Shown one piece after another: positions 51,297 to 61,418 of a stretch of DNA of 64,000 bases. This stretch comes from Opitutales bacterium (GTDB lineage: Bacteria > Verrucomicrobiota > Verrucomicrobiia > Opitutales > JABSRG01): the NCBI GenBank assembly GCA_028280845.1, contig JANQKZ010000033.1, forward strand, positions 1 through 64,000. Direction: 5' to 3'. Numbering within the stretch: the stretch's first letter is position 1; every line of letters starts with the position of its first letter. Made by a program: the position numbers and the translations under genes. Under the pieces are notes generated by a model. It worked only from the letters and a program-made list of their open reading frames with translations, was not told where the DNA came from and did no database searches.

Positions 51297-54200
51297 TTAG
51301 AAGTGTAGGGTATTGGTGATCCACCACTGCTGGGACGGGGCTATCCGGTATTGAGCGGCCGTTCCGTCTGGCTGGACATTGACTGGAATCAGGCTATCGC
51401 CTGCCCCCAGGTCCTTGACGTTCGCCTGGATCCTCCAGCGATATTTGCCGTCGCCAAATTCTCGCTGATATCCCACCCATAGATCAAAGTGATGCTCTTC
51501 CGGGGCCATATAAGGATTGGCAATATCGAAGGTATCGCCGTCGGGACCAGAAATAATCGGGTAACCGATACCAACCTCGTCTTCGAAACGGTAACTACCA
51601 CCGATATTGAAGTTTTTCATAAATCCTTCTTTGAAACGGTAATTGGTTACGAAGTTCATACGCCACTCACGAAGTTCATCAACATTGGTGCCTTCCTTTT
51701 GAACCGCCAACTGGTAGCGGGAATAGAAGGTATTGTTCCATTGTTGCTTTATGCTGCCAGTGCCAGCGCCAGACCACATACGAATGTCACCAGCGGGTCC
51801 ATTGAACACGGTGTTTCGCTCCTCTACCCATTCCTTCAGCGTCCCGGCGAGGTTAGAGTTGGATGCCTTGGTTTGAGACATGTTGAGGGCAATGCTCCAG
51901 TTATCCATCGGCTGAGCAGTTAATTCGATTTCTACACCTTCGGATTTAACATCTGCAGTCGAAGTCAAACCCTGGGGAACAAATCCGCCTTCGGACCAAG
52001 GGTCCCAAGCACTATTCATCCACCGGGTTTCCGACTTCTGAGCCCCCCAGGCTGACCAGAATTCATCGGGAGCAGCGTTATTAAGAATTCCATTTACATG
52101 AGCAGTTTGCTCAGCAACGGCTTCTTCAGGAGTTTGTCCGCTGCGAGGAACGTAATTGTAGCTTTGTCCAGCGTAGGCGGGATCTCCTGTCAAACCGGCT
52201 TCGAATTTCTTGGCAGCTACCCAGGACCGGGTTTCCACTGCCCCCAGGAACCACATGTTGCCTGGATCAAAAGATGCACCGGAAACAGTGGACTCATACC
52301 AATTGACCTTCAAAGACAGCCTATTGTCCAGGGTCTGAACGACAAAACCGTAATCGGTTGTATTTCCGGAAGGTGCACCGAGAGGCCGACCAAATTGGTC
52401 CACTCGATTGGCGGCAGGTTGAAAATTGGAAGACTCATTGTAAAAGAGACTGATTCCGGTCCGGCCTGGCAGTTTCTCACGCCATTGTCGCGGGGTGTGC
52501 ACTACGAAGCTGTAGGTCCATCCATCACCTTCTACCTTGTTGTCCTCCAGGGAAGCGAAGTCATACGCCGGGTCATTCCGGTTCGGCACATTGCCAGGTA
52601 AGGTCAACGGGGCATCCACACTCCAGGATTTTGCAGTATCGTTTCTATACCCCACGGTGGGAACAACCACACCGTCTAACAAAAAGCCCTGCCAGACAAA
52701 GGCGTAAGAATCGATCTCCTGCTTGTTCTTCCGAGCAAGGCGGGTAACTGCTGCTAAGTCCCCGTTCTTAGCGTCTAGGATGCGAGAATTGAGATTGGTC
52801 CAACCAACATAATTTGCTGGGTTCTCGGACTGAGTAAGGACAGCTCCATCGTAGGGCCGGGTCCATGCAGCTGCAGGGTCCACACCGGCAGCATTCCAGT
52901 TGGAATCGAAAATCCGCATGCTTGTTGTAGTCGGAACTTGAAGTCCGGAGATTGGGTTCAAGCGGAGGTCAGCAAGGCTGTTAGCTCCCAGAGCGGAACC
53001 CCCAATATAGGAGATAAACTGAATTTCCCGCTCATTGCTGGAAATATCAGAATTACCGGTAGCAGTTGCATATACGTCATCGGGTGCGAAGCGTTTCCAC
53101 TCTACATCTTCTTGTTCGATTTTATCACTGCTCAATAGGCCGGTAAAAACGTGCCGTCCCAGTAGTTTGGTAAAAAACGAATCTTCATCCATGTAATCAC
53201 GAAAATCGATTTCCGCAAAACCAGTCAGGCGCCAGCTGTCCCGAGTCGAATCGAAAGACCGATTTCCAAAATTGGCCCGGCTGAACAGCATAGGACGACC
53301 TACATTGGGATTGGGGCTTCCGTCGGCTAAACGAGTGTTTTGATCAATGGAGATTGTTGGGTCGTTGTAGATGACATTTCGACCATCGGTGTATTCCTGA
53401 TGATCGACCGCAAATTCAAGACCTGCCCGATTATTGAAAAATGTGGATCCAACTGAAAAGTTGTATACGTCGAAGTCGCGATACTCATCTTTGTTCGGCC
53501 CATCGATCAGCTTGTCATAGAAGTTGAAGACCTCGGAGTTTTGAAGAGACTGATTCTTCCAACCCCCAAGGGTATCTGTGTAGGGAAATCCCTGATTGAT
53601 GGCTCGGTCAGCATAACTCACCGGAGCGACATATCGCTGGAACAGGAACCCTTGAATGTTGCCGTCGACAGACCCATCAGGACCTATCCCGAAATTGTCG
53701 GACATTTGGATTTCAGAAACACTATAAAGACTCGGGTCGGTTTGAGTAGTGGTGTCGTAAAAGACATTGGGCCCACCAAAAATTTGTCCTACCAGGGGGT
53801 TATAGTTTGGGCTACCCCCCTGAGCGACTCCGGATCCTGGTCGGCTCGGATCGTAATTCCAGGCCTCTTCCATGTCATAGATTCCCCTGCCTCCTTCGAA
53901 AAACTGGCGGGTATTATCGTTGGGAGGACGAGAGCGAGGGTTATTGGACCGGATACGACCGTTCTCATAGTTGGCCTTGATGGTCGTCGTAATCGAGTCA
54001 GTCTTCAGGAATCTAGGCTCCCAACGACCGGACAGGAAATAGCGATTATCTTCAGAGTAGGCTGGTTCCTGTTGGAACTTAGTGTCACTCACTAAACCCG
54101 CCACCCGAACAGCTAGCTCGTTTTCCAGGAGAACAGCATTGTAATTGGCAGTAGCTCTCCAGGACCCAAAAGAACCGAAACGAGCATCAACCCGTCCGCT

Positions 54201-54791
54201 GGACTTATTGAAGGTAGCTTCAGTGGTAGTCGCGTTGATAATCCCGGCAGGACTACCCAAACCAAACAGGATGGCATTAGGCCCACGCTGAAGATCAATC
54301 CGATCAACATTGTAACGGTCCCATGGGATATCGGTTAAAAAGAAATTACGGGTATTATCAGCGGCAAACAATCCGCGAACCCGATTGGTTGCATTGGGGC
54401 GAATCAATGCATTTTCCTGGCCGGCGGCGGATTGGTCGCCACCAAAGGTTCCGCCATATCCGCCAACTTCAGTGTTGGTCGTGTAAACAAGAAGAGATTC
54501 ATTATTTACCGCCCCGGTGTCTTCCAGGAATTCAGGGGTAACCACCTGAATGGCAGATCCTACGTCATTCAATTCAGTTCGGATCCGGGTGCCAGCTAAG
54601 GTCGATGTGGCTTGGTAACCGACATCTGTGCCAGCCTCGATCTCAAAAGGAGAAAGCGTAGCGATATCATCCTCCTCCTCCATTTCTTCTGCCTCCTGCC
54701 CGAGCAAGACGGGAGAAGCAAAGAGCGCGAATGTTCCAAGTATAGTGAACAGCCGAGTCTTGAGTAACAGCTCAAAAAAAGAACGTCTCAT
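51297..54791 (-). CDS. TonB-dependent receptor, Opitutae 'LSPFEV' type
   Basis: 1164 residues. A signal peptide (about 1-32, cut near 'VLLGQ') is followed by an acidic stretch and the segment 'ATLSPFEIEAGTDVGYQATS', the TonB-box region typical of Opitutae receptors. The plug domain follows ('DVGSAIQVVTPEFLEDTGAV', 'IDLQRGPNAILFGLGSPAG') and then the 22-strand barrel ending 'WWITNTLHF'. It imports large or scarce nutrients at the outer membrane; location between a GPH symporter and GH130/sulfatase genes suggests an oligosaccharide. The start at 54791 (MRRSFFELL) is preferred over 54833. Confidence 0.93.
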   Translation of the reverse strand: MRRSFFELLLKTRLFTILGTFALFASPVLLGQEAEEMEEEDDIATLSPFEIEAGTDVGYQATSTLAGTRIRTELNDVGSAIQVVTPEFLEDTGAVNNESLLVYTTNTEVGGYGGTFGGDQSAAGQENALIRPNATNRVRGLFAADNTRNFFLTDIPWDRYNVDRIDLQRGPNAILFGLGSPAGIINATTTEATFNKSSGRVDARFGSFGSWRATANYNAVLLENELAVRVAGLVSDTKFQQEPAYSEDNRYFLSGRWEPRFLKTDSITTTIKANYENGRIRSNNPRSRPPNDNTRQFFEGGRGIYDMEEAWNYDPSRPGSGVAQGGSPNYNPLVGQIFGGPNVFYDTTTQTDPSLYSVSEIQMSDNFGIGPDGSVDGNIQGFLFQRYVAPVSYADRAINQGFPYTDTLGGWKNQSLQNSEVFNFYDKLIDGPNKDEYRDFDVYNFSVGSTFFNNRAGLEFAVDHQEYTDGRNVIYNDPTISIDQNTRLADGSPNPNVGRPMLFSRANFGNRSFDSTRDSWRLTGFAEIDFRDYMDEDSFFTKLLGRHVFTGLLSSDKIEQEDVEWKRFAPDDVYATATGNSDISSNEREIQFISYIGGSALGANSLADLRLNPISGLQVPTTTSMRIFDSNWNAAGVDPAAAWTRPYDGAVLTQSENPANYVGWTNLNSRILDAKNGDLAAVTRLARKNKQEIDSYAFVWQGFLLDGVVVPTVGYRNDTAKSWSVDAPLTLPGNVPNRNDPAYDFASLEDNKVEGDGWTYSFVVHTPRQWREKLPGRTGISLFYNESSNFQPAANRVDQFGRPLGAPSGNTTDYGFVVQTLDNRLSLKVNWYESTVSGASFDPGNMWFLGAVETRSWVAAKKFEAGLTGDPAYAGQSYNYVPRSGQTPEEAVAEQTAHVNGILNNAAPDEFWSAWGAQKSETRWMNSAWDPWSEGGFVPQGLTSTADVKSEGVEIELTAQPMDNWSIALNMSQTKASNSNLAGTLKEWVEERNTVFNGPAGDIRMWSGAGTGSIKQQWNNTFYSRYQLAVQKEGTNVDELREWRMNFVTNYRFKEGFMKNFNIGGSYRFEDEVGIGYPIISGPDGDTFDIANPYMAPEEHHFDLWVGYQREFGDGKYRWRIQANVKDLGAGDSLIPVNVQPDGTAAQYRIAPSQQWWITNTLHF

Positions 54792-55151
54792 GGTTAGTTT
54801 GTTGTGGGGTGAATAGTTTAGGGGTGGGCCCACGGCCCTCTTTAGAAGGCCCTATTCTACAGCTGATTCACACTCCCTTCACTGAGATGCTCCCCGTATT
54901 GATTAAGATATTTTTCGCTTTTTTCTGGCCAAAACTAAGAAAAATTTCATGTCTATCCTAAACTATAAGAGCTTATTCGAATTCTTACATATTTAAAAAA
55001 TGTTGAAATTCAATTATTTATAAAATTTCATAAACCCAAATAATCTTCATCAATTAATCGAAAGAAACGCTGAGACATATCAATAAAATATCCCCTCCTT
55101 AAAAATTGAGATTATTTTCGTTTTCCTGAGATATATTTCATCCAAACAAAA
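54792..55151. promoter_or_regulatory. Divergent AT-rich promoter region between receptor and regulator
   Basis: About 360 bases without a gene, strongly AT-rich from 54900 on. TGAGAT-type words occur at 54883-54888, 55071-55076 (as TGAGAC), 55107-55112 and 55127-55132 (extended TGAGATAT to 55134). They are plausible half-sites for the regulator transcribed to the right, but spacing is irregular. Confidence 0.4.
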
Positions 55152-56318
55152 ATGGCTAACTACCTTAGAGTCGCACTACTCTTTCGGACTCGCCTGGAAG
55201 AGGACACCAAAGTCCTAAACGCTATTTCCAAGTATAACCGATTCCATGAGCAGTGGTCTGCATTTGTAGATGACGAAATTATTGGATCTAAAAATCCAGA
55301 TTGGATTCTGAGCAAACGCTGGGACGGAATCATTTGTAAGTATAGTTCGGAGGAACTACTCACCAAATGCCTCAGCAAGGGAATTCCGTGTATTGATCTC
55401 ACGGACAATCGAAAACAAGTTTCAGGCATTCCAAAAATCCGCCCGGATAATTTTGCGGTTGGACATAAAGGGGCTGAACATTTCCTCGAAAGAGGATTTA
55501 GGCACTTCGCATTTGTAGGGTTCAAAGGAGAGCAGTGGTCAGAGGAGCGGAGAGATGGGTTTGAGGAAGCCCTATCCCTTCTCAACCACAGCTGTCACTT
55601 CTTCGACAGCGGTTATCCAAATATAAATACGCCTGACTGGGATGCGAAGGAAGAGGAAGCCCTGAATCAATGGCTTAAAACGTTACCGACTCCGATCGGT
55701 ATAATGGCCTGTAACGACCTGAGGGCCCTGCATATTATCAACGCGTGCCGGGAGGGAAGTCTGCAAATCCCAGAAGAAATAGCAATATTAGGTGCCAATA
55801 ATGAATCGATTCGCTGCGAGTTAACGAACCCTCAACTCAGTAGCGTCCCCCTCAATGCAGAACTATACGGTCAAACTGCTGCGAAAATTTTGAGCCAAAT
55901 GATGGCAGGGAAACCCGCTCCCACCGACCCGGTTCTAATTGACCCTGACGAGGTGGTAACCCGCAGATCGACCAACATTCTGGCAATTGAAGATAAACAT
56001 GTGTCTCGAGCTTTAAATTTTATCAGGGAAAACGCTACCAAAGGGATTTCGGTGAATGAAATTGTCAGTAAAGTCCATGTATCCCGCAGTATCTTGGAAA
56101 GAAGATTCCGGAAATTCCTTGGTCGATCCCCTCAGGCCGAAATCAGGAACTTCCAGGTACAAAAGATTAAGCAATATTTAGCTGAGACAGATTATACGCT
56201 CGCTCAGATTGCCGAAGCTACAGGCTTTGAACACCCCGAGTATATGTGCGTCGTATTTAAAAGGATCACAAAGCTAACCCCTAAGCAATATCGTCAGAAA
56301 TTTGTGATTCCTGATTAA
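55152..56318 (+). CDS. XylR-like AraC-family transcriptional regulator with periplasmic-binding-type sensor domain
   Basis: 388 residues, soluble. Residues 1-270 are a LacI/periplasmic-binding-protein-like sensor ('NFAVGHKGAEHFLERGFRHF', 'EIAILGANNESIRCELTNPQ'). Residues about 285-388 hold two AraC helix-turn-helix motifs ('GISVNEIVSKVHVSRSILER' and 'YTLAQIAEATGFEHPEYMCV' with 'RITKLTPKQYR'). This matches the XylR sugar sensor family. It stands between the receptor (divergent) and the GH130-sulfatase-glycosidase genes (same direction), so it most likely senses a released sugar and controls this locus. Confidence 0.9.
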   Translation: MANYLRVALLFRTRLEEDTKVLNAISKYNRFHEQWSAFVDDEIIGSKNPDWILSKRWDGIICKYSSEELLTKCLSKGIPCIDLTDNRKQVSGIPKIRPDNFAVGHKGAEHFLERGFRHFAFVGFKGEQWSEERRDGFEEALSLLNHSCHFFDSGYPNINTPDWDAKEEEALNQWLKTLPTPIGIMACNDLRALHIINACREGSLQIPEEIAILGANNESIRCELTNPQLSSVPLNAELYGQTAAKILSQMMAGKPAPTDPVLIDPDEVVTRRSTNILAIEDKHVSRALNFIRENATKGISVNEIVSKVHVSRSILERRFRKFLGRSPQAEIRNFQVQKIKQYLAETDYTLAQIAEATGFEHPEYMCVVFKRITKLTPKQYRQKFVIPD

Positions 56319-56369
56319 TAGAAGGACCAAAAGGAGGTAATTTCGAAAACGGTCGAAGAATAAAGAAAT

Positions 56370-56392
56370 ATATCTCATTTCTTCTGAGATAT
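56370..56392. promoter_or_regulatory. Inverted repeat ATATCTCA-N7-TGAGATAT upstream of GH130
   Basis: Perfect 8-base arms at 56370-56377 and 56385-56392 lie about 70-90 bases upstream of the GH130 start (56460). TGAGATAT also occurs at 55127-55134 just before the regulator's own start codon, so the site is a reasonable candidate operator for it. Confidence 0.45.
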
Positions 56393-56459
56393 TCTCCGCG
56401 TATTATTCGTCTCCTTCAAATTTTCACCCATTGTCTGTTAACCCATATTGATCCAAAAA

Positions 56460-57485
56460 ATGGAAACGACTTCTACTGCCATTGAAACTCACCTTGGACT
56501 TGAGAATCCTCAAGCACCTGGTTTTGCCCCTATACCCTGGGAACCCAAACCGGAGGGATGCGAAGACGTCATGTGGCGTTTCTCAGGAAATCCTATCCTG
56601 ACCTGGAATCCCATCCCGAGAGGTGCCCGAATCTTTAACAGCGCGGTAATTCCCTATGAGGGTGGCTTTATCGGGATACTCCGTGTGGACTACAAAAACG
56701 GCAGACCTCAGCTCCATCTCGCCCGAAGCGAAGATGCCGTTAAATGGGACATTGAACACGAGATGATCCAATGGGAAAATGAGGCTGGGGAACCCATCCA
56801 GAACTCCTACGCCTACGACCCGAGGCTATGTAAGATCGAGGACACCTACTATATTACCTGGTGTGATGACTTTCCGGGGGCGTCTATTGGAATGGGCTAC
56901 ACCAAGGACTTTAAGACCTTTGTCAAAGCGGAGAATCCGCTTATGCCATTCAACCGCAACGGCGTTCTTTTTCCCCGGAAAAAGAACGGGGAGTATATGC
57001 TGCTCAGCCGCCCCAGCGATAGTGGACACACCCCTTTCGGAGAAATCATCCTCAGTCACAGCAAAGACCTTACCTATTGGGGCAAGCATCGACATGTCAT
57101 GAAAAATGGCGGATCTGGATGGTGGCAGGGAGCCAAAATTGGAGCAGGATCCATCCCGATTGAAACCTCGGAGGGGTGGCTCCTTTTCTATCACGGGGTC
57201 TCCCATACCTGTAATGGTTATGTCTACAGTATCGGTGCAGCGATTCTCGATCTGGATGAACCATGGAAAGTCCTATGGCGCACCCGAGATTATTTGCTGA
57301 CCCCGGAAAAAGAATACGAAACCGTGGGTTTTGTCCCCAATGTCGCCTTTCCCTGCGCCGCACTCTATGAGGAAGATAGCGGTCGAATTGCAGTTTACTA
57401 TGGTGCGGCCGACACAAACACTGCAATTGCCTTTTGCCAGCGGGATGAGTTGATCGATTACATCAAGTCCAACTCTGAGGTGTAG
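56460..57485 (+). CDS. GH130-family mannoside phosphorylase/mannosidase (second copy)
   Basis: 341 residues, propeller fold, no signal peptide, so it acts in the cytosol. The acid Asp is in 'SYAYDPRLCKIEDTYYITWC'; 'RNGVLFPRKKNGEYMLLSRP', 'IGAGSIPIETSEGWLLFYHG' and 'VYYGAADTNTAIA' line up with the copy at 45113, so the two are paralogs. Its N-terminal extension (about 35 residues) is longer. It follows the regulator by 141 bases and precedes a sulfatase by 66, forming the start of the catabolic run. Start at the ATG at 56460; the upstream TTG at 56448 is unlikely. Confidence 0.9.
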   Translation: METTSTAIETHLGLENPQAPGFAPIPWEPKPEGCEDVMWRFSGNPILTWNPIPRGARIFNSAVIPYEGGFIGILRVDYKNGRPQLHLARSEDAVKWDIEHEMIQWENEAGEPIQNSYAYDPRLCKIEDTYYITWCDDFPGASIGMGYTKDFKTFVKAENPLMPFNRNGVLFPRKKNGEYMLLSRPSDSGHTPFGEIILSHSKDLTYWGKHRHVMKNGGSGWWQGAKIGAGSIPIETSEGWLLFYHGVSHTCNGYVYSIGAAILDLDEPWKVLWRTRDYLLTPEKEYETVGFVPNVAFPCAALYEEDSGRIAVYYGAADTNTAIAFCQRDELIDYIKSNSEV

Positions 57486-57551
57486 GCTTCCGTTTGATGT
57501 TCTTGGGTTTTTGTTTAACGAGGAACGAACCACGAAAAAAAACGATACCCT

Positions 57552-59303
57552 ATGCAACGACCACCCTGTATTGCCTTATTGGCTGCTGCCCTCTTCCTTT
57601 TGCATTCCATCCTGGGGGCTAAGCCTAATTTTCTCATCATCCTCACAGATGACCAGGGATGGGGTGACGTATCCTTCCATGGAAACGAGGTAGTGGATAC
57701 GCCAAACTTGAACCGACTTGCGAAAGAGTCCATCGAGCTGAACCAATTCCATGCAGCCGCAGTCTGTGCGCCCACCCGGGCTTCCCTCATGACTGGAAAG
57801 CAATTTTTGCGAGCCGGAGTCTGGGGAGTTCATGGTGGAAGGGATTACCTCGATCTCGGCGAAACCACCCTTGCTCAGCGGCTCCAGAAGGCGGGTTACC
57901 GGACCGGTTTCGCGGGGAAATGGCACCTTGGCAAAACCGATGCTTATTTGCCTTGGTCACGTGGATTTGATGACGGCTGGACCCAGCTCAATCTTTACCA
58001 CCATCAAGATCCACATATTGACTACAATGGTCGGGAACTCCGCCCCAGGGGGTGGACCGTAGAAATCCTCACCGATTACGCCTTGGAATGGATGACCCGT
58101 GAATCCAATCAACCGTTCTTTTTCTATTTGGCTCATCCATACATCCATGAGCCCTACTTTGCCCCACAGCCACTAATAGATAAATATATCGTGAAAGGCT
58201 TGAGCGAATCCTTCGCCACCCTTTGTGCGATGACCGAACATCTGGACGAAGAGATCGGCCGCCTGCTTTCGGAAATGGAACGAACCAGGATTCTGAAAAA
58301 CACAATCGTCATTTTTTTGGGCGACAATGGCCCAATCGGAAATCCCTGGAACCTTCCCCACTTAACGGAAGAGGAAATGGCTAAAAGGAATCCCCAAGGA
58401 TGGAAAGGAATGAAAGGCAACTTGACCGAAAATGGCACCCGGGTCCCGGCTTTCGTTCGATGGCCTGATCATTTCCTACCTGGGATCTCTGATCAGCTGG
58501 CCGATATTACGGACATTACTCCGACGGTCCTCGATCTTGCGGGGGTACGTTTCAAAGAGAGCGAATTCGACGGTATTTCTCTAAAACCGCTCCTAATGGG
58601 CCAGGTAGAGAACCTCGATACGCCAAATCGCTATTACGCCAATCACGAGTACGACACTCACACTCGGACTCAAAGAGAGCTCTATACGTTTTTCGAAGAC
58701 CGGGATGCAATGCAGGTAGAGAATCAGATGCTGGCCATGCGAAAGGGAGATTGGAAAATCTATCAGGGATGGAATGAGCCAGAGCTGTATAACATAGCAG
58801 AAGACCCCAGAGAACAAGACGACCTTTCCAAGGAATACCCGGAAGTAAAAGAGCGACTGTTGGCCGAGATGCGGACCTGGTGGACGAACGAAGTCTACGC
58901 CAATCCAATCAGCTACCGTATGCCCATCTACCCCTTGCCCGACGAAAAGGGGCGGAAGATTGAACTCCATGGCTGTGCTCCCACCGCCATCCATGGGAAT
59001 GTTCGCCAGGGGAATCTCTTCAGCCACGACTGGTCCCAACCCGGGGACGGAATCACGTGGACCGTTGATGTCCCCTCCGTTGGCACCTACCGGGTGGCCT
59101 TTCAAGTGAACCATGTCAAAAGCCCAGCCTTGCTAAAACTGGAAACCGACTCAGGAACTTTAGAATTTTCGGCAGGCGCCAATGGCTTCCATGAGGCAGG
59201 CAAGCTCACTTTGAATAAAGGCAAAATGGATATTACCCTAAAATTGACCAATTCTAGTAAAATTGGGGTAGTCGATGGTCTCTTCCTTACCAGGATAGAT
59301 TAA
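57552..59303 (+). CDS. Exported type I sulfatase with C-terminal carbohydrate-binding-like domain
   Basis: 583 residues. A signal peptide (about 1-22, 'LLAAALFLLHSILGA') is followed by 'NFLIILTDDQGWGDVSFHG' with the metal Asp pair. The formylglycine precursor motif is 'VCAPTRASLMTG' (Cys72), so maturation by a Cys-type enzyme is expected. The second metal Asp-Asn is in 'IFLGDNGPIGNPW'. Residues about 470-583 are a beta-rich module similar in position to binding domains of other Opitutae sulfatases. It removes sulfate from a polysaccharide or oligosaccharide outside the cytosol. The maturation enzyme is not in the window. Confidence 0.92.
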   Translation: MQRPPCIALLAAALFLLHSILGAKPNFLIILTDDQGWGDVSFHGNEVVDTPNLNRLAKESIELNQFHAAAVCAPTRASLMTGKQFLRAGVWGVHGGRDYLDLGETTLAQRLQKAGYRTGFAGKWHLGKTDAYLPWSRGFDDGWTQLNLYHHQDPHIDYNGRELRPRGWTVEILTDYALEWMTRESNQPFFFYLAHPYIHEPYFAPQPLIDKYIVKGLSESFATLCAMTEHLDEEIGRLLSEMERTRILKNTIVIFLGDNGPIGNPWNLPHLTEEEMAKRNPQGWKGMKGNLTENGTRVPAFVRWPDHFLPGISDQLADITDITPTVLDLAGVRFKESEFDGISLKPLLMGQVENLDTPNRYYANHEYDTHTRTQRELYTFFEDRDAMQVENQMLAMRKGDWKIYQGWNEPELYNIAEDPREQDDLSKEYPEVKERLLAEMRTWWTNEVYANPISYRMPIYPLPDEKGRKIELHGCAPTAIHGNVRQGNLFSHDWSQPGDGITWTVDVPSVGTYRVAFQVNHVKSPALLKLETDSGTLEFSAGANGFHEAGKLTLNKGKMDITLKLTNSSKIGVVDGLFLTRID

Positions 59304-59329
59304 CCCACTTCAATAATCGCCCGCTTTCC

Positions 59330-60817
59330 ATGGAGTCCATGCTCAAAATAGGAGTAACCAATGAGGTCGTCCACCAGATGGCATCCGGGACCGGTGCGTC
59401 CTGGCATGCCCTCCTTCACCCAACCCTAGGCCACGGGGGCAGCGCGTTTGGAGGCACCCCGCCAGTGCTTCCGCAATATGAAAACTTGTGGCAATCCCTC
59501 GAACAGCATGCGGCCTGGTTGGGCTTGAAATTTATCCGAGCCGAAATCGATTGGAAATGTTGGCTCCCCCAGCGTGGAGAGCCCATATGGGATAGTCCGG
59601 AAATGCGGATTCTGGACCGCATCCTGGATTGGGCGCAAAATCATGGTTCAGATGTCATGCTCCAATGTATGTGGCCAGATGTCGATTGGCTGGCCTTCCC
59701 CGAGTACCGGGATGATCTCGCCTTGCGCCAGGTATCCGCCCCCTCGAACTTACCCGCCTTTGCGCAGAGCTGGGTCCTCCTTCTCCAGAAGCTCATCCAC
59801 CAACGTGGGTATACCTGCATCAAGTGGATCAACATCGTAAATGAACCCAACTATTACTGGTGGCTCGTTCCACCGGATACACGAGAATCGCGCAACTTCC
59901 AGGCCCAGGCCAATTACCTGGCCTCGGCCCTGAAGGCCGTCAGGGCCGCGCTCAACCAGGCCGAAATTTCTGTGAAATTGATGGGGCCCGACTACACCGA
60001 TCTCCCCATCATCGAGGACCTCACGACAAAGCCCTGGTGGCCCTACGTCGACGATGTGGATTTCCACAGCTACAACAGCTGTTTCGATTGGGAAGATCCT
60101 TCCACCCTGGTCTCTCAGGCGGCCTATCCGATCGGGGAGCGCCTCCGAGCCACCCTGATCCCCTACCGGGAACAAACCCAACAGGCCGGCCGCGGCCTCT
60201 ACCTTACCGAATATGGGACTCAGACCTATGGCTTTAAGGCAGATGATCCAGCCCCTGGATCTTTCAAGGCCTCTCTCAAAGATACCGAGCTATTTATCCG
60301 GGCCCTGAATCTGGGAATCGACGGAATGAACCATTGGAGTTTTACCAACCGGGGGGACCTCGACGGCCAATGGCAATTTGTCGATACCTGGGATCGCCAA
60401 TGGAAGCTTTGGTTGGAAGATGCTCACCCCCATGAGGCTTCCTACTACGTGCTGGGGCAGGCCAACCGGCACCTCCCGCATCGCGCGAAACTCCTGAACA
60501 CTGCCCTGCAAGGGGAATTGATCGGAGGGCTTCAACGGGTCTTTGCGGCCTCTGCACGAAGCCCCCGGGATGGGTCGATCAGTGTGTTTATGGTCAATGA
60601 TTCGACCGAACCCCTGCCAACTTCTCTCACTTGGAATTTTCCGGAACGTCCACCCTTGTATCGTCTTGTCGCCTCCCAGGACCCTGCGACCTCCAGCGGA
60701 ACGAACTACGAACGCTTAGATCTTCAGGAGGGTCACTATTCATTTGTGATGCCAGCCCAATCCCTGGTTATCCTGACGGATTCTCCCCTTTCGCCAGAAT
60801 CTCCCGGGAGGTTCTAG
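59330..60817 (+). CDS. Clan GH-A glycoside hydrolase (family uncertain)
   Basis: 495 residues, no clear signal peptide, TIM-barrel type. The acid/base Glu is in 'KWINIVNEPNYYWW' (about residue 171) and the nucleophile Glu in 'GLYLTEYGTQTYG' (about 290). 'LMGPDYTDLP' and 'VDDVDFHSYNSCFDW' sit at strand ends as in families such as GH5, GH30 or GH39. The last 90 residues are a beta-sandwich, typical of the accompanying domain. It follows the sulfatase by 26 bases, likely in one operon, and should cut the desulfated glycan. The exact family needs a profile search. Confidence 0.75.
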   Translation: MESMLKIGVTNEVVHQMASGTGASWHALLHPTLGHGGSAFGGTPPVLPQYENLWQSLEQHAAWLGLKFIRAEIDWKCWLPQRGEPIWDSPEMRILDRILDWAQNHGSDVMLQCMWPDVDWLAFPEYRDDLALRQVSAPSNLPAFAQSWVLLLQKLIHQRGYTCIKWINIVNEPNYYWWLVPPDTRESRNFQAQANYLASALKAVRAALNQAEISVKLMGPDYTDLPIIEDLTTKPWWPYVDDVDFHSYNSCFDWEDPSTLVSQAAYPIGERLRATLIPYREQTQQAGRGLYLTEYGTQTYGFKADDPAPGSFKASLKDTELFIRALNLGIDGMNHWSFTNRGDLDGQWQFVDTWDRQWKLWLEDAHPHEASYYVLGQANRHLPHRAKLLNTALQGELIGGLQRVFAASARSPRDGSISVFMVNDSTEPLPTSLTWNFPERPPLYRLVASQDPATSSGTNYERLDLQEGHYSFVMPAQSLVILTDSPLSPESPGRF

Positions 60818-61107
60818 AGCCATTGAGTCGACAAACAAACTGCTACCCGGGCTCGTTTCGGACTTCATTGATACAAAAAGTTCCAGCCCCTTTGGAAGCA
60901 ACCAGGGTAAGGTGAGGGCTTTCCTGTGCATCAGATGGTTCTCCCATGGGTCATCCCACAAAAACTCAACATCCAACCCCAACAACCTTCGATGATAGAA
61001 TGTTTAATTTTATAACAAAAATGTTCAATTACCCCCGGCCTTTCTTCTGCTAAACTTAAGTTTACTACTCAAAATCTAAAGTTTTGAGGCTGTTGCCCAA
61101 ACCCCAC
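60818..61107. other. 290-base intergenic region
   Basis: No recognisable gene. The last 100 bases are AT-rich, with a near-direct repeat (ATGTTTAATT and ATGTTCAATT, about 25 bases apart) that may belong to the promoter of the small protein downstream. Confidence 0.4.
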
Positions 61108-61326
61108 ATGAAAAAACCCGCCCAAGAAAATACGAGAACCCCATTCCATCACTCTTCCTTATATCAGGAATTCTTAGAGGAGCGGGATGAGATTTTGCGC
61201 CTGAAATGGATTGAGTCGGAAAAAGCGGGAGAGGATATCGGATTTGAAAAAGCCCTCCTCACTTGGGTGCGCAACCATCGCCACGATTGGAAAGCCTGCC
61301 GTTGTAAAGAAGAGGTGGCTTTGTAG
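61108..61326 (+). CDS. Small conserved protein of unknown function
   Basis: 72 residues. The segment 'EERDEILRLKWIESEKAGED' followed by 'IGFEKALLTWVRNHRHDWK' looks like a recurring small bacterial protein, but I cannot name the family with confidence. It has two Cys at the end (CRCK). The ATG at 61108 is used; a TTG at 61084 would add eight residues. It sits 22 bases upstream of a REP element. Confidence 0.6.
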   Translation: MKKPAQENTRTPFHHSSLYQEFLEERDEILRLKWIESEKAGEDIGFEKALLTWVRNHRHDWKACRCKEEVAL

Positions 61327-61348
61327 GAAAAGACAGCCTTTGTTTCCC

Positions 61349-61373
61349 GGGAGGGCGGGATGGTATCCCGCCG
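61349..61373 (+). repeat. REP element 1 (upstream of the RAYT transposase)
   Basis: GGGAG head followed by the hairpin GGCGGGAT-GGT-ATCCCGCC (61354-61372) and a terminal G. The same hairpin stands inverted at 61909-61932 and 62145-62169, and a base-changed copy at 62009-62033. Confidence 0.85.
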
Positions 61374-61418
61374 TTTTTGTACTTAATTGGAATAGGGATT
61401 TGGGTTATGGTTACATCA

